A stretch of DNA of 64,000 nt from Lateolabrax maculatus. Lineage: Eukaryota > Chordata > Actinopteri > Acropomatiformes > Lateolabracidae. Position numbers and translations under genes: made by a program. The notes beneath the pieces are model-generated. The model ran no database searches, was not told where the DNA came from, and saw only the letters and a program-made list of their open reading frames with translations. Below are positions 9,516 through 23,500 of this stretch, piece after piece. Positions within the stretch are counted from its first letter, which is position 1, and each line of letters begins with the position of its first letter. The stretch is from contig CM062215.1 of the NCBI GenBank assembly GCA_031216445.1, positions 5,375,501-5,439,500 of the forward strand, read 5' to 3'.

Positions 9516-12500
9516 ATTCTTTTCCATACTTGTTGATACATGCAAAATAAACGACTCATTTTTAATACTATATTATATTTGGTAGGTTGTAGAAGGTTCA
9601 TCGTGATTCATGCATTAAAGATCATTTGTGCAACAGTATTGTTCTGTGTGACCTAAAGAATACAGTGCAATACAAAAGGAATAATTACCTTAAATAAATA
9701 TGGTGATTGTACATAATCTGTGCCATGTTATCACAGACATGCATAATGTCATAACAGTTTGTTTTTGCACATATTCTATGATAATACAACTATAATCCTC
9801 TTTCTCTATAATCCTTCAGGAATGATGGAATTACACTTAATGGTGATGGTGGTATCACAGTAAATGCTTTGCATTTTTAGAATAGCTACTGTTGCTCGTG
9901 TTTTCCTTCTTCTACAAATGCAAAACATCATGGTTCAAGGAACAGGAGCAGTTTACCTCAGTTTGTAATTACACGGAAATGCTTTCAGTGCTGCAATCAA
10001 AAATGTTTTAAACATAGACCTGAAAATAAAGCTCTGTGTGTGTTTTAAAATGAGGAATTTGTGAAAACATGACAAAACTGATCTCTAAAAACAAAATAAA
10101 AAATGTCCAAATCCTTAGTTTTGATTTTTTTGAACGACAGAGAAAAGACAAAATGGAATAATTTTATGAAAAAACAGATAAACTTTAACATTTTTATGTT
10201 AGGCTGACATCAAACATACAGAAAGATTAAATATGCAACAATCATAGCCCATCAGGTCTCCTCTGGAGAATCAAACTGTTTTCTGTTCTGTTTGCCAATT
10301 AAAAGCCATTAGATAACAATAAAAAAGCTATTTTCAAGTATTTGGACCTAATTCAATTGTAAATCATGTTGCAAGTGGAGTTAATTTACACCAGATCCCC
10401 TAAAGGCTACTGGTAATTTGCATCCAGTCTTCTCTGTGCATACTGTGTAATTTTAAAAAGTTTAATACAATGGGCATGAAGAGGCGGAGAAGAGAGGGCT
10501 GCAAAGAGGAACGTGGTGGAATGTTTTAAATCCACCTTTATGCAGATGATCAAAGTACTTGTTGAGTTCAGCTAAGGTTGCATCTTGGGCCGACTGTTCT
10601 TGAACATCTCCAGTTGAAAACAAGTCGTTTATTTAAACACTGAACGGCAATTCGAGCCAGATTAGCTGCAATACAAGTGACACCGGTATATTTGTGCTAT
10701 GATTTTGATAATATGGTTGCCTCATTGTATGTCATATGGCAAAAAAAACAAACAATACATAACATTGTATTTTTTAACTTTTTGAATAATGAAATTGTGA
10801 CTTTATTTATTGTAATGGAAAATATATAAATTGTTGTCATGGTTACATTAAACAACCATGGGGTTAAGGTTCGGGAATGTTTTTGGTCATGGTGCCAAAA
10901 GACCGACTTTGACTGTTGCCTGGAGACAGGAAATGCTCCACAATAATGACACCTGACTCCCCGTCATAATTCCTACAGCTACTAGAGAGCTTTATCATGA
11001 AAATATAAACATGTCCTTTCGGGACGCTTGCTGAAATGACTCACGTTGTTGAGAAGATGGTTTCAATTTCATGCAGAATTCTTGTCTGAACTGTGGTTCT
11101 GTATCGATTCTATCAGTTCGTCTTTGCACTCTCAGACGAGGGAATTCAAGTTTTAGCAATTTATGTCAAGGTCATAGAGCAAAAAGAGAGAAAAAAAACT
11201 GCTCCATCGTAAACTAAATAATATACTGTTCCTCTCTTATCCAAGTCAGTTGTCTTTCCCCGTCTGAACACGTGACCGTCCACTGTACCTTCAACTAAAT
11301 CTCGCATGCTTCTCTCTAACAGAGGTCACCCTCTGCAGCACCGCATAAAACACTCAGAGTCTGGACGCTACAAATGGTAGGTCAGATAGAAATGAGTGAT
11401 GACAGATATTATCACACTTTCATACAAGCAAGGAGAGACATTATGGGCTAGTGTTAGAGACAGGGTGACGATCAGGGCTGAAGTTGTATTGATGGCGGTC
11501 GATCTGATCCAACCTTTGTGTTTATGACCGACTTTCCTACAGGGTCACATTTGATTTAGAATAAAAAATGAATGATGCTACTATTGTTAATAATGTTAAT
11601 ATTTTCCAAACAAAACACACGTTTAGCTCATAAAAGGTTCCACATAGAAGTAGACCCAGGTATCCCGCTCATTCATTCTCTATTAGAACTCTGTCTAGAG
11701 AAAAAATACCTTGATGTCTTCTTTAATGGAGGATTTTCCTGAAAAGTGTGATAACTGCAGATTAATTCATAAAACACACTTTTGAAGGATTATAAAGGAA
11801 TGCATTTTGCTGGTGCATGATATGACCAGAGAGTTTCATTTAAATGTAAATTGTAGACTAACCCTCAGATCCTTGTGAATCCAAACTCAGCCAGAATTGT
11901 TGTATTTCTGCATGTAAATGGACGAAGGAACTGAAGCAAACGGGAAACTGTGCTCCTGGTTTAACAAGATGAAGGATAAGCCCACAAGTTGCCAGGTGGC
12001 AGAGTATTTGACAGCCTAGTCATGTGCAGGGTTTCTTCAGCCTCACTGGATGTTTTATAAGACTCCCACTCCATGCCGCTGTTTAATAATAATGTGTCAC
12101 TGAAGGGCACATCTGTGATATTAATGATACTGATGGCAAGACCTGCCTTTGTGCAAGTATTTCTCCCCTTCCTCCTCATGAAAACGCAGTTTAATCTCAT
12201 TCATAGGTGATGTGCCTTATGGCCACTTCAGATCAGAGATTTGTGATGAGACATACTGTAGCTGTACAATCTCAGTCCGGCGAACTACGTCATCTCGGGC
12301 TGTCAGAGGCGGGCTGTCAGTGGGCGAGGAGGCGCATGTCGTCCAATCGCAAGCTGTCGGTTTTAACATGTGTCAGGCTTACTGCACTTATGTTTCTGTG
12401 GCCACTGAAACCACAACGTGAAGAATGGCAGATATTTGATGAAAGGATCGGCTGATGAAGCTGCGTGGCGCCTCTCAAATTAAATCACAAACAAAAACCC

Positions 12501-15182
12501 CTCTTCCTCATTCTGCAGAACAAGAATTTGTGATTAGTTATATCTGATAAAAAAAAAAGCTCTTATTGATGTAATTTGTTTCAAGCAACATTAACAACGA
12601 TGAAAAACACTGTGGCAGATGTCCCAGATCCGGCAGTTAACTTGTGAATCTGTTTATTTTATCTGTTGCCAAGGAGCAGAAGGTTAAAATAAGACTGAAT
12701 TGTCCTCATACCAAAACAAGAGAATAGGTCTATTTCCAGTGACTCCCAAAACATATATATGACTGTTGGAAATCACAAGCGTTGGATTTTTGCCCCAGCT
12801 GATAACAGCACAGACTGTATTTTCAACATGTAGCCTGGACGGCCCCTCTTGAGAAATAAAGTTGCCTGCTGGATCTGAAGAGGCTTCTCATTCGTGGGAT
12901 GAAAGTTCCAACTTGGCAAAGGACGTAAACCAAATGTGTTCTCATTGTGAGCGCAGCTCCGGGTGAAACGGAAGGCAGTCGGCTGGCGTCGCAGGACACA
13001 CTTTCCGCTGGTTGACTCAAGGTCACATCATCATTGCTTAATTTTTCTGTTTTAACCATTCATGCAGTACATCCACTCCACCGAGCTCCATCCCCGCTGG
13101 TGCTTGTCTTATCTTAGGATATATTTGTGTAGGAGGATGATCTTGTACAGTAAATCTGTGAAGTTGATTGCTCTCTTGATTACTCACAACACTGCGGGGA
13201 TGTGTATACCAAGCTTGTTTAGGTCTGTCTTACTTCCTCACATGAAGACTTGTAAACTAAAACATACACAATTAGCGGGTATGTTTATCATAGAGCCTTT
13301 AATTGCAGAATTAGTGCATAGAGTGGGCATTGTACCAATTTACATACTGTACCACGAACTGTCACAGAAACTCAATGTTTGGAAGCAGCTATTTAAGAGT
13401 TCAAACTGTGACAACATGCTGTTTAAATCACATCAAGTCAGCTGTCATACAGTTTAGCAACAAGAGGAAAATAGTATCCGCTTATTACAAGACCTCTCTG
13501 TATGGACTGCACAGAGCCAAAAATCATCCACAAGCATTTGTTAGTTCAGCTTGCATCCCTATGAATTTTCCATATTGGACAACTCTGCACCTCACATTTG
13601 CAGCCAATGCCCAACATCAGTGCCAGTGCAGGGCGTAAAGGTGTGGAAGTCAGGGAGGTGGATGGGCATGTAGCACCAAGAGACTGGGGTTAACATCACA
13701 GACACATTCATTCGTATATTATTTATCACAATACAGCTCAGGCCAAAGGTTTCCCTAAAAACAATGGCAAAGCCTACAACAACTTGAGAGTAGACATGGA
13801 CTTTGATAGTTAAGAAACAGGAAGCGATGAGGGCTGATGCTTCACACGTTGTTGTCAGGCCATTGCTGAGTTTAAAAGCATCATATGGTATCCAGTGTAG
13901 TAGATATATTTATTGGGCGATGACACCCACTACTTCCTTTATTTCTTTCAATGCAGATGGATCCCTTGACGTCATTAAAGCAGTGGTATTTGCGCACCTG
14001 GTTCATTCCGATAATAATTTAGGGTCTAATACTAAAGGAAGGACACTCGGAGGGGTTTGTCTGTTTTTTTTTATTTACTAGCACTATTGTCACAAGAATC
14101 TGCTCTCCTTTCGGGGATGAGGCCATCAATCTCTCTCCGTCTCTTTCACACTTTCCGCCTGCCTCGGTCTCTCTCTCCTTCTCTCCCGGTCGATGCAAAG
14201 ATGGGCATGCTTGTTTTTCAGTCTCTGCCAGCACCTACCCAAACAGCGCCTGTAAATTCTAAGAGCTAATGAGACCCGTTTTATGGACACTGAATGGTCA
14301 ATCTTGCAATCCTCGTCAATGAGTCAGCCGCACGTACATGAAATCTCAAGTTATTAAAATTACTGCTGATGCACTTCCAAAGTCACAAAAAGGTTAGAGG
14401 AACATGAATAAGAGTAAACATGAAATAAATGAGATGTATTGAATTTTTTCTTTTCAGATTGTCAAGGTGAGATAAATTATAGCAAAAATAGTCAAAGTAA
14501 AGAAATTACATGCATCGTACAAATTATGTGTCTGCTTCTCATTTGGCCTTTGGAGCAATCACAGTAATTATTGACTGTGTGTGCTGTAGTTGTGTATCAC
14601 GGGGACAAATGTCACTTCGATTTTGAGACAGATAAACGCTGCCAGCATTGTCGCTAAAGAAAACTAATTAACTCCATTACCTATGGCATTGTATTACTGT
14701 GGCTTTCTATATATCAGATAGTGACTGGATCAAATTAACACCTGTGTCCAGGCATGGCGGGAACACCATTTCATTTATTCCATGAATATATCAAAAAAAA
14801 AAAAAAAACAGGCGGCATGGTCAGATTAGATAATCTACCGACATTAAAAAGGCAAAACCTGCTTGACAACCCAACAGGTTTTTATGTATTGTTAAACACA
14901 AAACATACATTTTTCAAACTGCATCCATTTGTCTGTCTGTAAAGATATCTCAGAAGCATGGTTTAAAACATGAATGGATTCCCATGAATTTCATTGGACA
15001 GATACATGGCCTGGGTGCAATGAAGAATAAATTAAATATGCAAGGACACTGCATTAAGATTACATACCCCGCATGGTGTTTATACCTGGAATCAGCAGTG
15101 CTAATATGCTGCATTGCCTGTTCTGTAGATATACAATATGAACAGTATGTGTTCTGAAACCAATGGAAACAAACTGGATCAG
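9516..15182. other. Long non-coding stretch, mostly unassigned
   Basis: AT-rich sequence without a recognised gene. The segment 10840-10925 (ATTAAACAACCATGGGGTTA...) faintly recalls a fish repeat. A GC-richer patch at 12275-12350 has no clear frame. There is an A-tract at 14793-14808. Frames at 13062-13457 (131 codons) and 13803-14081 show no family resemblance and look like chance. Confidence 0.5.
10840..10925 (+). repeat. Possible fragment of an interspersed fish repeat
   Basis: AACAACCATGGGGTTAAGGT followed by GGTCATGGTGCCAAAAGACC resembles, from memory, a degraded copy of a fish repeat with the phrase 'aaaacaaccatg...ggttaaggttagg'. The match is short and could be coincidental. Confidence 0.25.
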
Positions 15183-15185
15183 CAG

Positions 15186-15440
15186 CTGGTTTTAACAACT
15201 AGTTGATGGATTGCCATGAAATTTGATAAATATGTCCATGTTCCCCTCAGGATGTAACCGTGATCACCTGACTTTTCATCGAGCATCATCATCAATTCAA
15301 AATTTCAATGAATCCAGTACTTTGGTTTATGACTAAAGACCTACAAAACTAATGAAATACCCATCAGCATAGCTGTACTTTGTGTTTAGTGCAAATAAGT
15401 AAAAAAAAAGCTAAAAAAAAAGCTAAACTAAGGGTTTGTA
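15186..15440 (+). repeat. Interspersed teleost repeat, family A, sense copy
   Basis: GATGGATTGCCATGAAATTT, CCATGTTCCCCTCAGGATG, TCACCTGACTTTTCATCGAG and ACTTTGGTTTATGAC follow the order of the common fish family A repeat. After CAGCATAGCTGTACTTTGTG it runs into a short A-rich duplication (AAAAAAAAGCTA repeated twice) near 15402-15426. This is the longest family A copy in the window. Confidence 0.65.
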
Positions 15441-16430
15441 CTACAGCACAGATGCGGACAGCTGCTTTTTTCGATATATCGAAACTCTACATAATGCAGA
15501 CCACTCCATATCATGCACAATAGAAAAAAAGAGCATGTCAGCTAGAAGAAAACCTTTGTTTTTTATATGTGGCTTATTATTAGGTTCAAGGTTCATCTTT
15601 ACTGGTAATCTTAACCCTAACCCTGCCATTAGGGACAATGTAATATGACAGCTTGTCTATACTTTTGTACCTTGACTTTTTGTTACCCTGTTGCGTACAT
15701 CAGGTATTGTAAGCTTATCAACCAATTAACCACGTCAAATCCTTTGTGCGATTGCTCTACTTCACAAACCAACATGCTCATGATTAAGTGGGCGAGCTTG
15801 ATTTCAAAAGAGCTCAGTCTGTTCAAAAGGGATTGTAAAGAAGCATGGGTATTTAATATCTTTTTACATCTTAATAGACATTAATTATGAAGTGGATAAA
15901 CTCATTCACTCAGCTTTTACATGGAAATCCAGATTTTGTGTTAAAAGCAGAGTAGAAAAGTCTCTGATATTACGACTAACTAATGCTCAGTAATTCAAAG
16001 CACAAACTAAAACGCCCAAACATGTCTCAGTTTTTGTCTGAAACGAAGCTCATCTGTTTCGTGCTGTTTCCTTGCAGAACACACGTCCTGATTTGCCTCG
16101 TGTTCACTGTGCGAAGGTCTAACAAGTGCAAGAATTATGGGGTTAAGCAGAACAAATGTAAGAAACCGAGGTGAGGCCATTATTGTTTAATGTCTGCTGT
16201 CCTCATGAATCAGGCCCCCTGTGCTCGGAATCATGGGAAGGTGTGTGTGTGGGGGGGTGCTTACGACTTTTTCCCAGAGGGCTTTTTCTCAGTTTGGCAT
16301 CCCCAAGGTGAACATCCTATTAACCCCTCGATGTTTGTGCAGAGACAGATTGGTTCATTTGTGTGCCAATGGACCGGGAGGCTTTTTGGAAAGTTACTCC
16401 AACACATGCATGCATTGCTCTCTCAATCTT
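15441..16430. other. Non-coding stretch
   Basis: Contains two tandem telomere-like hexamers (CCCTAACCCT near 15613-15624), too few to matter. No exon or element is recognised. A G-run near 16250 precedes the dinucleotide repeat. Confidence 0.45.
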
Positions 16431-16431
16431 G

Positions 16432-16445
16432 CACACACACACACA

Positions 16446-16476
<31 letters not shown>
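16432..16476 (+). repeat. (CA)n microsatellite
   Basis: About 22 CA units with one AT interruption near 16451. Likely polymorphic in length, and the cause of several spurious frames on both strands here. Confidence 0.97.
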
Positions 16477-16604
16477 TTACTGAGCATTATGGTGGCTTCT
16501 CTTGGCAGCCTGTCCACTCTAAACAGCTCTAAAAAGGTTTGGTTTGGACAGAAAAGGCAGATAATTGACCACTTGTCTTGGATATAAAATATGTACATCC
16601 AAAG

Positions 16605-16735
16605 GTTTGGCCTGCAGTATTAGCACTGTCACCTCACAGTGAGAAGACATCGGATTCAGTTCCGGACAGTTTCTGTGTAAAGTTTGCAATTTTACCCAAG
16701 CCTGAGTATATCAAATGGATAGACATCCATCCAAA
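16605..16735 (+). repeat. SINE-like repeat fragment (tRNA-derived type)
   Basis: TTAGCACTGTCACCTCACAG followed by a degenerate GGATTCAGTTCC and TTTCTGTGTAAAGTTTGC is the signature of a widespread fish repeat. Its better copies read 'gttagcactgtcgcctcacagcaagaagg...ttcgaatcc...gtgtggagtttgcatgttctc'. The region of the B box is eroded and the 3' part is lost beyond about 16700. Confidence 0.65.
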
Positions 16736-19700
16736 CAATAGTCTTTAAATCTACAATGTATAAAGAGAATTTGGACCCTTTGAGCAGCCTTAAAGAACTC
16801 AGACTTCTCTTTATTCACAGACCAGAATATGTAATGGCAAATAGAGTAAAGGATAACATCTATTCCATATTTTTCTTACTGTTAACACATCCCCTGAACA
16901 GGCCTAAAACAACAATTAATTGATCCCACTAACAAGAAGCCTATTGTCTGTGTAGCCAAGGTTTGATATAATGTATTCCTGTGTGCCATAGACCTTCGTT
17001 GTGCCAAAAAGCTATTAAAAACAGATCAATGAGCCACACCGTAGCACTGGATGTTAAGTTCCTTCATAACGATGACACTGTACTTTATTTAGAGTCAATA
17101 TCACACACACCGTCCTGCTGCTGTAAATACTTAATAGCTCACCAAATGTGGGCTAAAAATAGTCCTAAAAACTACAGTGCCCAGCTGCGTTAGGAAATGA
17201 TTCAGTATTTCTGAAAAACAAGTAGTATACTGTATATTTGTAACCTGTTTTTAAAGATTTACGTCTTTAGGAGGAACAGATGGGCCTGGGATGAGATCAG
17301 ACAGGCTGGGAAAGTTTGAAAGTACTGACAGACGGACTAGGGCATTGTTACACTTACTCTTACATATGCTCACATATAGATTTATTGAAAATAAAGAGAA
17401 AGCTCATACGGAGACCTCTTCTAAAAAGTACGGGCAAGGTAAACAGAATGACATTAATTATAAATAATGAGCGATGATGATGTTGGTTTTGGTCTTTTCG
17501 TGGAATTTGTTGTACCTTTTATCTGCTTTTTAAACTGGAGCCTTAACTCACCCTTCATTTGACTTGAAACGAATAAGTGCATGGCTAACCACAAGTTGTG
17601 GTCCCCCTTAAAAGTTACAAAACTAATTTTGCTGGAATTGGAATGGAGAAGGGAGAAATTTGCCTCTCTTCGCCCACACAGTAACAATGTGTCCACAAAA
17701 CTGAACAAAATATTTCAGTCAAATAAAAATATGACTTATTGGCAGAAATGGAGCAGTGTATTAGGAATATAAATCATCTGCTCTCTGTTTTCTACACTGA
17801 TTCCTGGCTGTGATCATGTTGTGTGCGATGCCGCCGCACTAAATTCAGAAAACCAACCACATTATGTATGTCCATGGCATTTGATCCTAAAAAGTTCTGC
17901 TGTCAGCTCCACTAAATCCGAGCCTGTCATCAAAATGGCAAAACAAGCTCCTGGCATCCGCGGCTCATTATTGAGGAGATGTCACAGCTTGCACACCAGC
18001 ATATCCTCGACATCGAGCAAACTTTGGAATTGGAGGGTGAGAAACTGGTAATGAGAGGGGAGCTCCGAGTTCTCCGCCATTTCTTACCTTAGCTGTCTGT
18101 CAGGAGCCTCGTTATCTCAGCTTTCTACCGCTGGTCGGCCGTGTTATCCTTAAGTCCTGTCTATTGTCTCATTACTTCTAAGGAGAAAGAACCAGTGTCA
18201 TATTAAAAAGACCGGACGGCATCTATTCATAGAAGCCACGACTGAATTTCATCACAGCGCCTTGCCTGTAGGGATTAGCTGGTATCCTTGCGGAGCAAAA
18301 AAAATCACCTGTTGTACTACAGTGAGGGAACATCAATGGGGTCCTGATAATGGTGTCAGAATCTAACAATGCCCGTACGTCGGATCTTCCAATTCGAGCG
18401 ATGATAAGTCCAGTGCAGCGAGAAATTTCCCCTCAGACACTGGATTAAATGCGCTGCTGTGTTGTCTGACAAGATCGTAACATTGAGGTAATGTGTAACG
18501 ATCAAAGTCTCGTGACAGGGCTGAGGAGGGCCGTCCTGCTGGTTAAAGGAAAACTTGACATTAACATATGATCACGATGTTGGCAGTGTTGATTTTGCAT
18601 TTTGAATTTTGCATTCAAGGAGTTGCTTTGGGTGAATTGCTTGGAGTTTTTTGCCGTTTAGGGAACTTGTTTGACCTTCTAGTATTTACAGACCCGATAT
18701 GTCTTTAAGTAACAAAGTCTTTCATGGCAGGAATAGCAAAGTGAGACTAATACGCTGTCTTTTTCCCATAAAGAAGAAAGGTGAGAGCTCTGTCCATTCC
18801 TCAAAATGCATGTCTTGTGGCTACATCTTCCTCTTACAGTATATGATGGATCTTCCCCTGTTTGATTGTGAAATAATGGATCTAAAAAGAAGTCATTTAT
18901 TTTTTCATTCTAGAGGAACCTGACATTAACTGTAGATAGTTTATGATTTATATGAACTACAGCTTGGAGCTCCACTGCAAATATCTCAATATGTGACGTC
19001 AACTGGGAACGAGAATGGCGAATTCAACATTTTAGGATGACATTTTCCCTAATTGTACATTTGTACAAAATATATGCATACAGTATGTTACCGTATTTAA
19101 TTACAAGCTGTTTCTCTCAGCTGCAGAAACTAAACCATCCAGGTCCCAAAAAAACAGCTTCTTAAATCTATATACCAGGGTTTTTTGAAGCGCTTTTAGT
19201 GGAGAAGCAGCACATATGTTTATTTTGGATGATGCCTGGGACTTTAAATACTAAACCCGCAAGGCTTGAAATACTCAGATAATGTACCCACAGTCCTGAA
19301 AAATCTCACCAGGTATTGCATTGTACTTACTGTGAATGAGGCCTCTTAAGTTGTGTCTCCTTGAAAATATATCACTAATTAGACTGTAGCCTCGACACAG
19401 CTTTTGATCGGATTTATTTCTTTCCTCAAATCTCGACGGAAATATCCAAGATCCTACCGACAGAATGCTTGTGTGTGGGTCCTTTTTAAGGCGGACTCTC
19501 CCTTTAAGACCTAATTGTCAGAGCCGTGTTTGCTCTGAGAAGCAGAGAACATGGCAGGCAGTTTAAATTAGAATCACTTCAGAAATATTTGAATAGCACT
19601 CAAACAGACTACATATTTGATGAATGCATTCCCTCAGTTTTCATAATAAAATGGATTTAGTTTTAAGGGAAGTATTTTGATTTGATTTGGGTGCTCTTTT

Positions 19701-20119
19701 TAATAGTCAAATTTATTGAGGACAATTTAGCGTTTACGTTTTTCAAAGCCTTCTTGATGTGAAAAGGGGGATTTAATTAAACAAAGGGCAAAAACACTAT
19801 AGACTTAAGCTGCTGTATCTCTTCAGTGCTCGCAGTCCCCTTGGGTTATCACAAACAAGCCAGTTGGAGGAGCTCAGTGGACTGCTTTAGTGCATACAAC
19901 GCAACAGAGGTGCTCAGGTGTGTTAGCCGGGCCCATCTGAAAAGGCTTAAACAAATCTTAAAACCTGTTTTCTAATACAAAATGCACAGGAGCTCCTTGG
20001 GAAGGAAAATAAAGAACTACCTTTTTATAAGAGACGACACACAGGAAGCTCTCCAACCAGCCAATCAAGGATAACTTTGTTGAATTTAAGTGAACACCGC
20101 AGATCCACATATAACCCAA
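16736..20119. other. Non-coding stretch
   Basis: No gene recognised. The sequence is unique in appearance, with GC-balanced parts around 17930-18060 and 18360-18540 and AT-rich parts elsewhere. Frames up to 84 codons have no resemblance to known families. Confidence 0.5.
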
Positions 20120-20480
20120 CAGCTTCCAGTCCAATTAAGAAACACATTAATTACTCATCGCTATATCATTTGCCCTGGCCCCCTCCTAGTCCATGTCTCT
20201 GAGAATGCCTTGTCACAAACAATTAAGCCAATAAAGATGGAAGTTAATTAAATTAAGGGCAGTGACGTGCCGTTTGTTGCAAAGTCATTACAATCGTGCA
20301 GCTTGGAGGGGGGAGGTTATTGATGGCCGTCTTTTTTGGGGGTAAGACGACCACAGCGCCTCACATTAAACGACGAGCCACATCTTGGAAACTTGATTTA
20401 GCTCTGAGGGGATGAGACCGGGCGGCAGATTTTTATGCTGCAGCTCTTTCCAGTTCACACTGTGAACCATCTGTCTGTCC
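20120..20480. promoter_or_regulatory. Unique block resembling a conserved non-coding element
   Basis: Contains ACATTAATTACTCATCG, CAATTAAGCCAATAAAGATG and AAGTTAATTAAATTAAGG, giving several TAAT homeodomain cores within 120 bases. A GC-balanced half follows (ACGACCACAGCGCCTCAC). No repeat or coding signal. The enhancer-like label is inferred from motif density only. Confidence 0.25.
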
Positions 20481-22063
20481 TGACCTCACGCCCTTGTGGT
20501 ATATACGTCCTTTGCATACTTTAGTGTCTCGAGTTCATCAACAAGCCATTACCAATTTATTCATAATATACTGTGTGTAGAAAGTGTAGAAAATATGATT
20601 AACCTATCATATAATCGAAACCACCAGATGTATTTTGGGTCATGGATCTCAAATAAAAAATGCCAAATAAGTAAATCATCTCTGTATCACAAGTCAGTGG
20701 TGAAATCCAATAAAACAAATCCCTCCAAATCCTACTTTGATAATATTGTCAAGTGTACTTTTTTATAAAAATGAACCAGAACTGTTCAATTGGCCCTTTT
20801 TCTGTTGTAATTTGGGAGGCTAAATGTGCAATTTTCAACAATGTGAGCAAAATTCTTTCTTTCTGTGAAGATGTAATTATGTATTTTGAATAATGTTCAT
20901 TCTTAATTTTCAAACTTACTACAGTAATTATTTTGTTCATTTTCTGTTCAGACTTCACATTTTTGCTGCACTCAAGGGAGATTACATAAGTATTTAAAAT
21001 TTGATCAGCAATTCTACTTTTTGTTTGCTTTTTTGAAATTTTACTTAATTATATATATTTTTTATCCTTACTCTTACTGTTGAAAAGAAGGACGTCAAAT
21101 CACACACGAATACAGAAAGTCCTTGACTTATTTCCGTTGTGGTCAATGATGCAAAGATACCAAAAATACAGGAATTGCTAGTGTCTAAGTTACATCACTC
21201 TACTAACACAATTAATACCTATCACCAACAGTAAAATCACTCTAAATCAAACCGAACCAAGATTCTGTCTTATTCCTTATCCATATTATATTTTCACTTT
21301 TTATTTTTTATCACTACTGACATAATAAAGGAAATATGGACATGTATTTTGGTCTATACAGTTAGAAAGAAATCCCATATTGTGAAATCATTAAACTTCC
21401 AAAACTATTGCTGTGCAAATACAAAGGCCGGACAATTTTCCTAAAATTTCTGATACACGCATATTAAACCCACATATCAGTCGTACGCACACATTCTTAA
21501 TTGCAGGCGAGAAGGATTAATGAATGAATTACATGCTTTAGTGATCCCTGCTGGGCAATTCTGTTTTTGCTTTGCCCCCCTCCACAGGAAGGTCAGAGCA
21601 CAGGGTCAGCTACAGAAAAACATCCCGGGAGCTAATAGAGCTTCTTTCTAAAGGACAGTAAAGCAGATTGGATCCCTGCCAGCGTGTGTTGAAGGCTGGT
21701 GTCTTTCAACAACAAACCATCACTGAAGAAATCAGGATCTGGCAGGAATAAGACCTAAAATATTGCCTACAGGAAGAGAAACTAAAGCAAACGTTTCCAA
21801 AACTAAGAGACAGTCAGTATTAATAGGGCAGCAAATACAGTATATACCGTTTTAATGTTAAGAATGAACATGAACCTTCCTAGAGTAAACCGTCAGTCAG
21901 GTTAAGAAGAGGCTTCCACCTCATTAAGTGAGGAACTGAACTGAACCCGACTGCGTCCCCAGGGTTTTGGTTGCCAGGCTTGTCCACAGGTTGTTCAGCA
22001 GCATCATGTTTCCGTGTCTCTCCCTGTGTCGCCGGGCAAGGGAGCCCCATCTGCTGCCACACG
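20481..22063. other. AT-rich non-coding stretch
   Basis: Strongly AT-rich from about 20580 to 21500 with TTTTATTTTTTAT-type runs. No gene, RNA or element recognised. Confidence 0.5.
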
Positions 22064-22065
22064 GG

Positions 22066-22066
22066 G

Positions 22067-22102
<36 letters not shown>

Positions 22103-22103
22103 A
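22066..22103 (+). repeat. (GAA)n / (GGAAGA)n purine microsatellite
   Basis: A pure-purine run of GAA and GGAAGA units interrupts a moderately GC-rich segment. Read in frame it gives poly-glutamate on one strand and poly-serine on the other. These frames are artefacts of the repeat. Confidence 0.95.
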
Positions 22104-23134
22104 TGGCACACAGCTTCTCCAAACTCCGTCCCACTTGGGTCAGACTCAGGAAAGCTGGTCTTGTCACTGGCAGCGTGCCGGTGAGAATGCATAATCAGCA
22201 TCATGCAACACACATCCGAGTCACTGCTCGTGCTCCCTGACTGCTCCGAGGCTGACGTTTGACATCCTCCTCCTGGCTTTGTAATACATCACCACTGATA
22301 ACCCACCGCACCATACAATTTTCTCCCTCGCATCTCTACTCTGTGAAGAGGCATCCATGTCAAAATCATTTAAACACTTTAATTTGCACCATTTTCTATG
22401 AGCTTCTTAATTGTAATGTTATCGATCTTATCCTATACAGTAATGTATGTTTTCCTGTTTTGCTTTGTGTTATCATACTTTGTCAGCAGGTACTGTTATT
22501 CTTAGTCGTAGCAGAAGAAATGTTGGTATTAATAACATTGGGTCATGTATGGGTTAGTATTACCCCATCTTCTGGGGCCAAACTTCCTCCCCGCAGCGTT
22601 TTTTTCTAGTTTAGAAAAGTGTGCTCTCGATCTGTACCATTCCTGGCAAAACCCCACCCCAGGCCACAAAAAACTTGTTTGTGGTATACAGTACTGCAGC
22701 TTTGTCTCTTTTCTCACAGTTCCAGTTCTCGAAAAGACTGCGTATTACAGCCAAGCCTGCAGGCCAACAGGAGAAACCTGGGTTTTCAAAATAAAAATTC
22801 AATTCATACATCCTACTGCTTGATCTCCAAAGGAAGGTGGATCTTTTCTTCATGTACTGAGCAGAGTGTGCATCTGTTAAGTCTTGTTCTGGGGTTAGCA
22901 AGGTTCACGTTGGACGATTTCATATGCCCTGTAACAAAGGTTGTGCAGTGGTGAATTGACATGTACAGTAGCGTGTCTGTGGGAAAGCTGAGGTGATGTC
23001 CTTGCAAACAGATCTGCAATCTTTCCCTGACGAGTCCAAATGAATGCTAATGTTGCTCTGTGTCTGTATGTGCAAATACAGACACAACACATCCTAACTC
23101 CTAATCAAGTGTTGTAGTTGCTTGAGCTCAACCA
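22104..23134. other. Non-coding stretch
   Basis: Several overlapping frames of 60-116 codons on both strands between 22259 and 22954 have no family resemblance. No splice-bounded exon stands out. No repeat is recognised. Confidence 0.45.
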
Positions 23135-23500
23135 TACTTTATTTGTCATAAACACCATCTTTCCCCAACTTTAACTTTTATCGTAGTTTCTGTGTAGTTT
23201 AATCGAACATCAAAAAATGTTGTCAATGAAAGTAATCTGGGTTTTGCAGAACACAATTTACATTTATTCTGGTGATAGATTTGTGAATAAAGAAACGCAG
23301 GGTTTGGGATATTGACTTGATCCCTGAAGATCATGGTTTGTCTGTCCTGTCTTTCCCATTTCATACTGGAAACCAGCCTTGACTTTTTAAAATTGTCACC
23401 ACAATTGTTTTACTAAAGTAAGTCATTTATATGCCTAACCACAACTTTCACTGTAGTCCCCATTATACAAAATTTTGTCTACCCTGAACCTGGTGGTTTG
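23135..23500 (+). repeat. Interspersed teleost repeat, family B, copy 1
   Basis: The order TACTTTATTTGTCATAAACA, CATCTTTCCCCAACTTTAAC, TTGTCAATGAAAGTAATCTG and ATTCTGGTGATAG is shared with the segment at 62448-62620. There the phrases are TATTTTATTTGCCATAAGTA, ACTATCTTTCTTTAACTTTA, TTGTCATAAATGTAATCTG and CTCTGGTGATGG. Both lie in the same orientation. The class of the element is unknown to me, and the 3' limit is uncertain. Confidence 0.5.

Noticed and set aside
15609..15626. TTAACCCTAACCCTG looks like a telomeric repeat
   Set aside because: Barely two units in unremarkable sequence, so chance is sufficient.
21880..22240. Poly-serine and poly-glutamate frames
   Set aside because: Created by the GAA microsatellite at 22066-22103. 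Flanking codons show no protein features.
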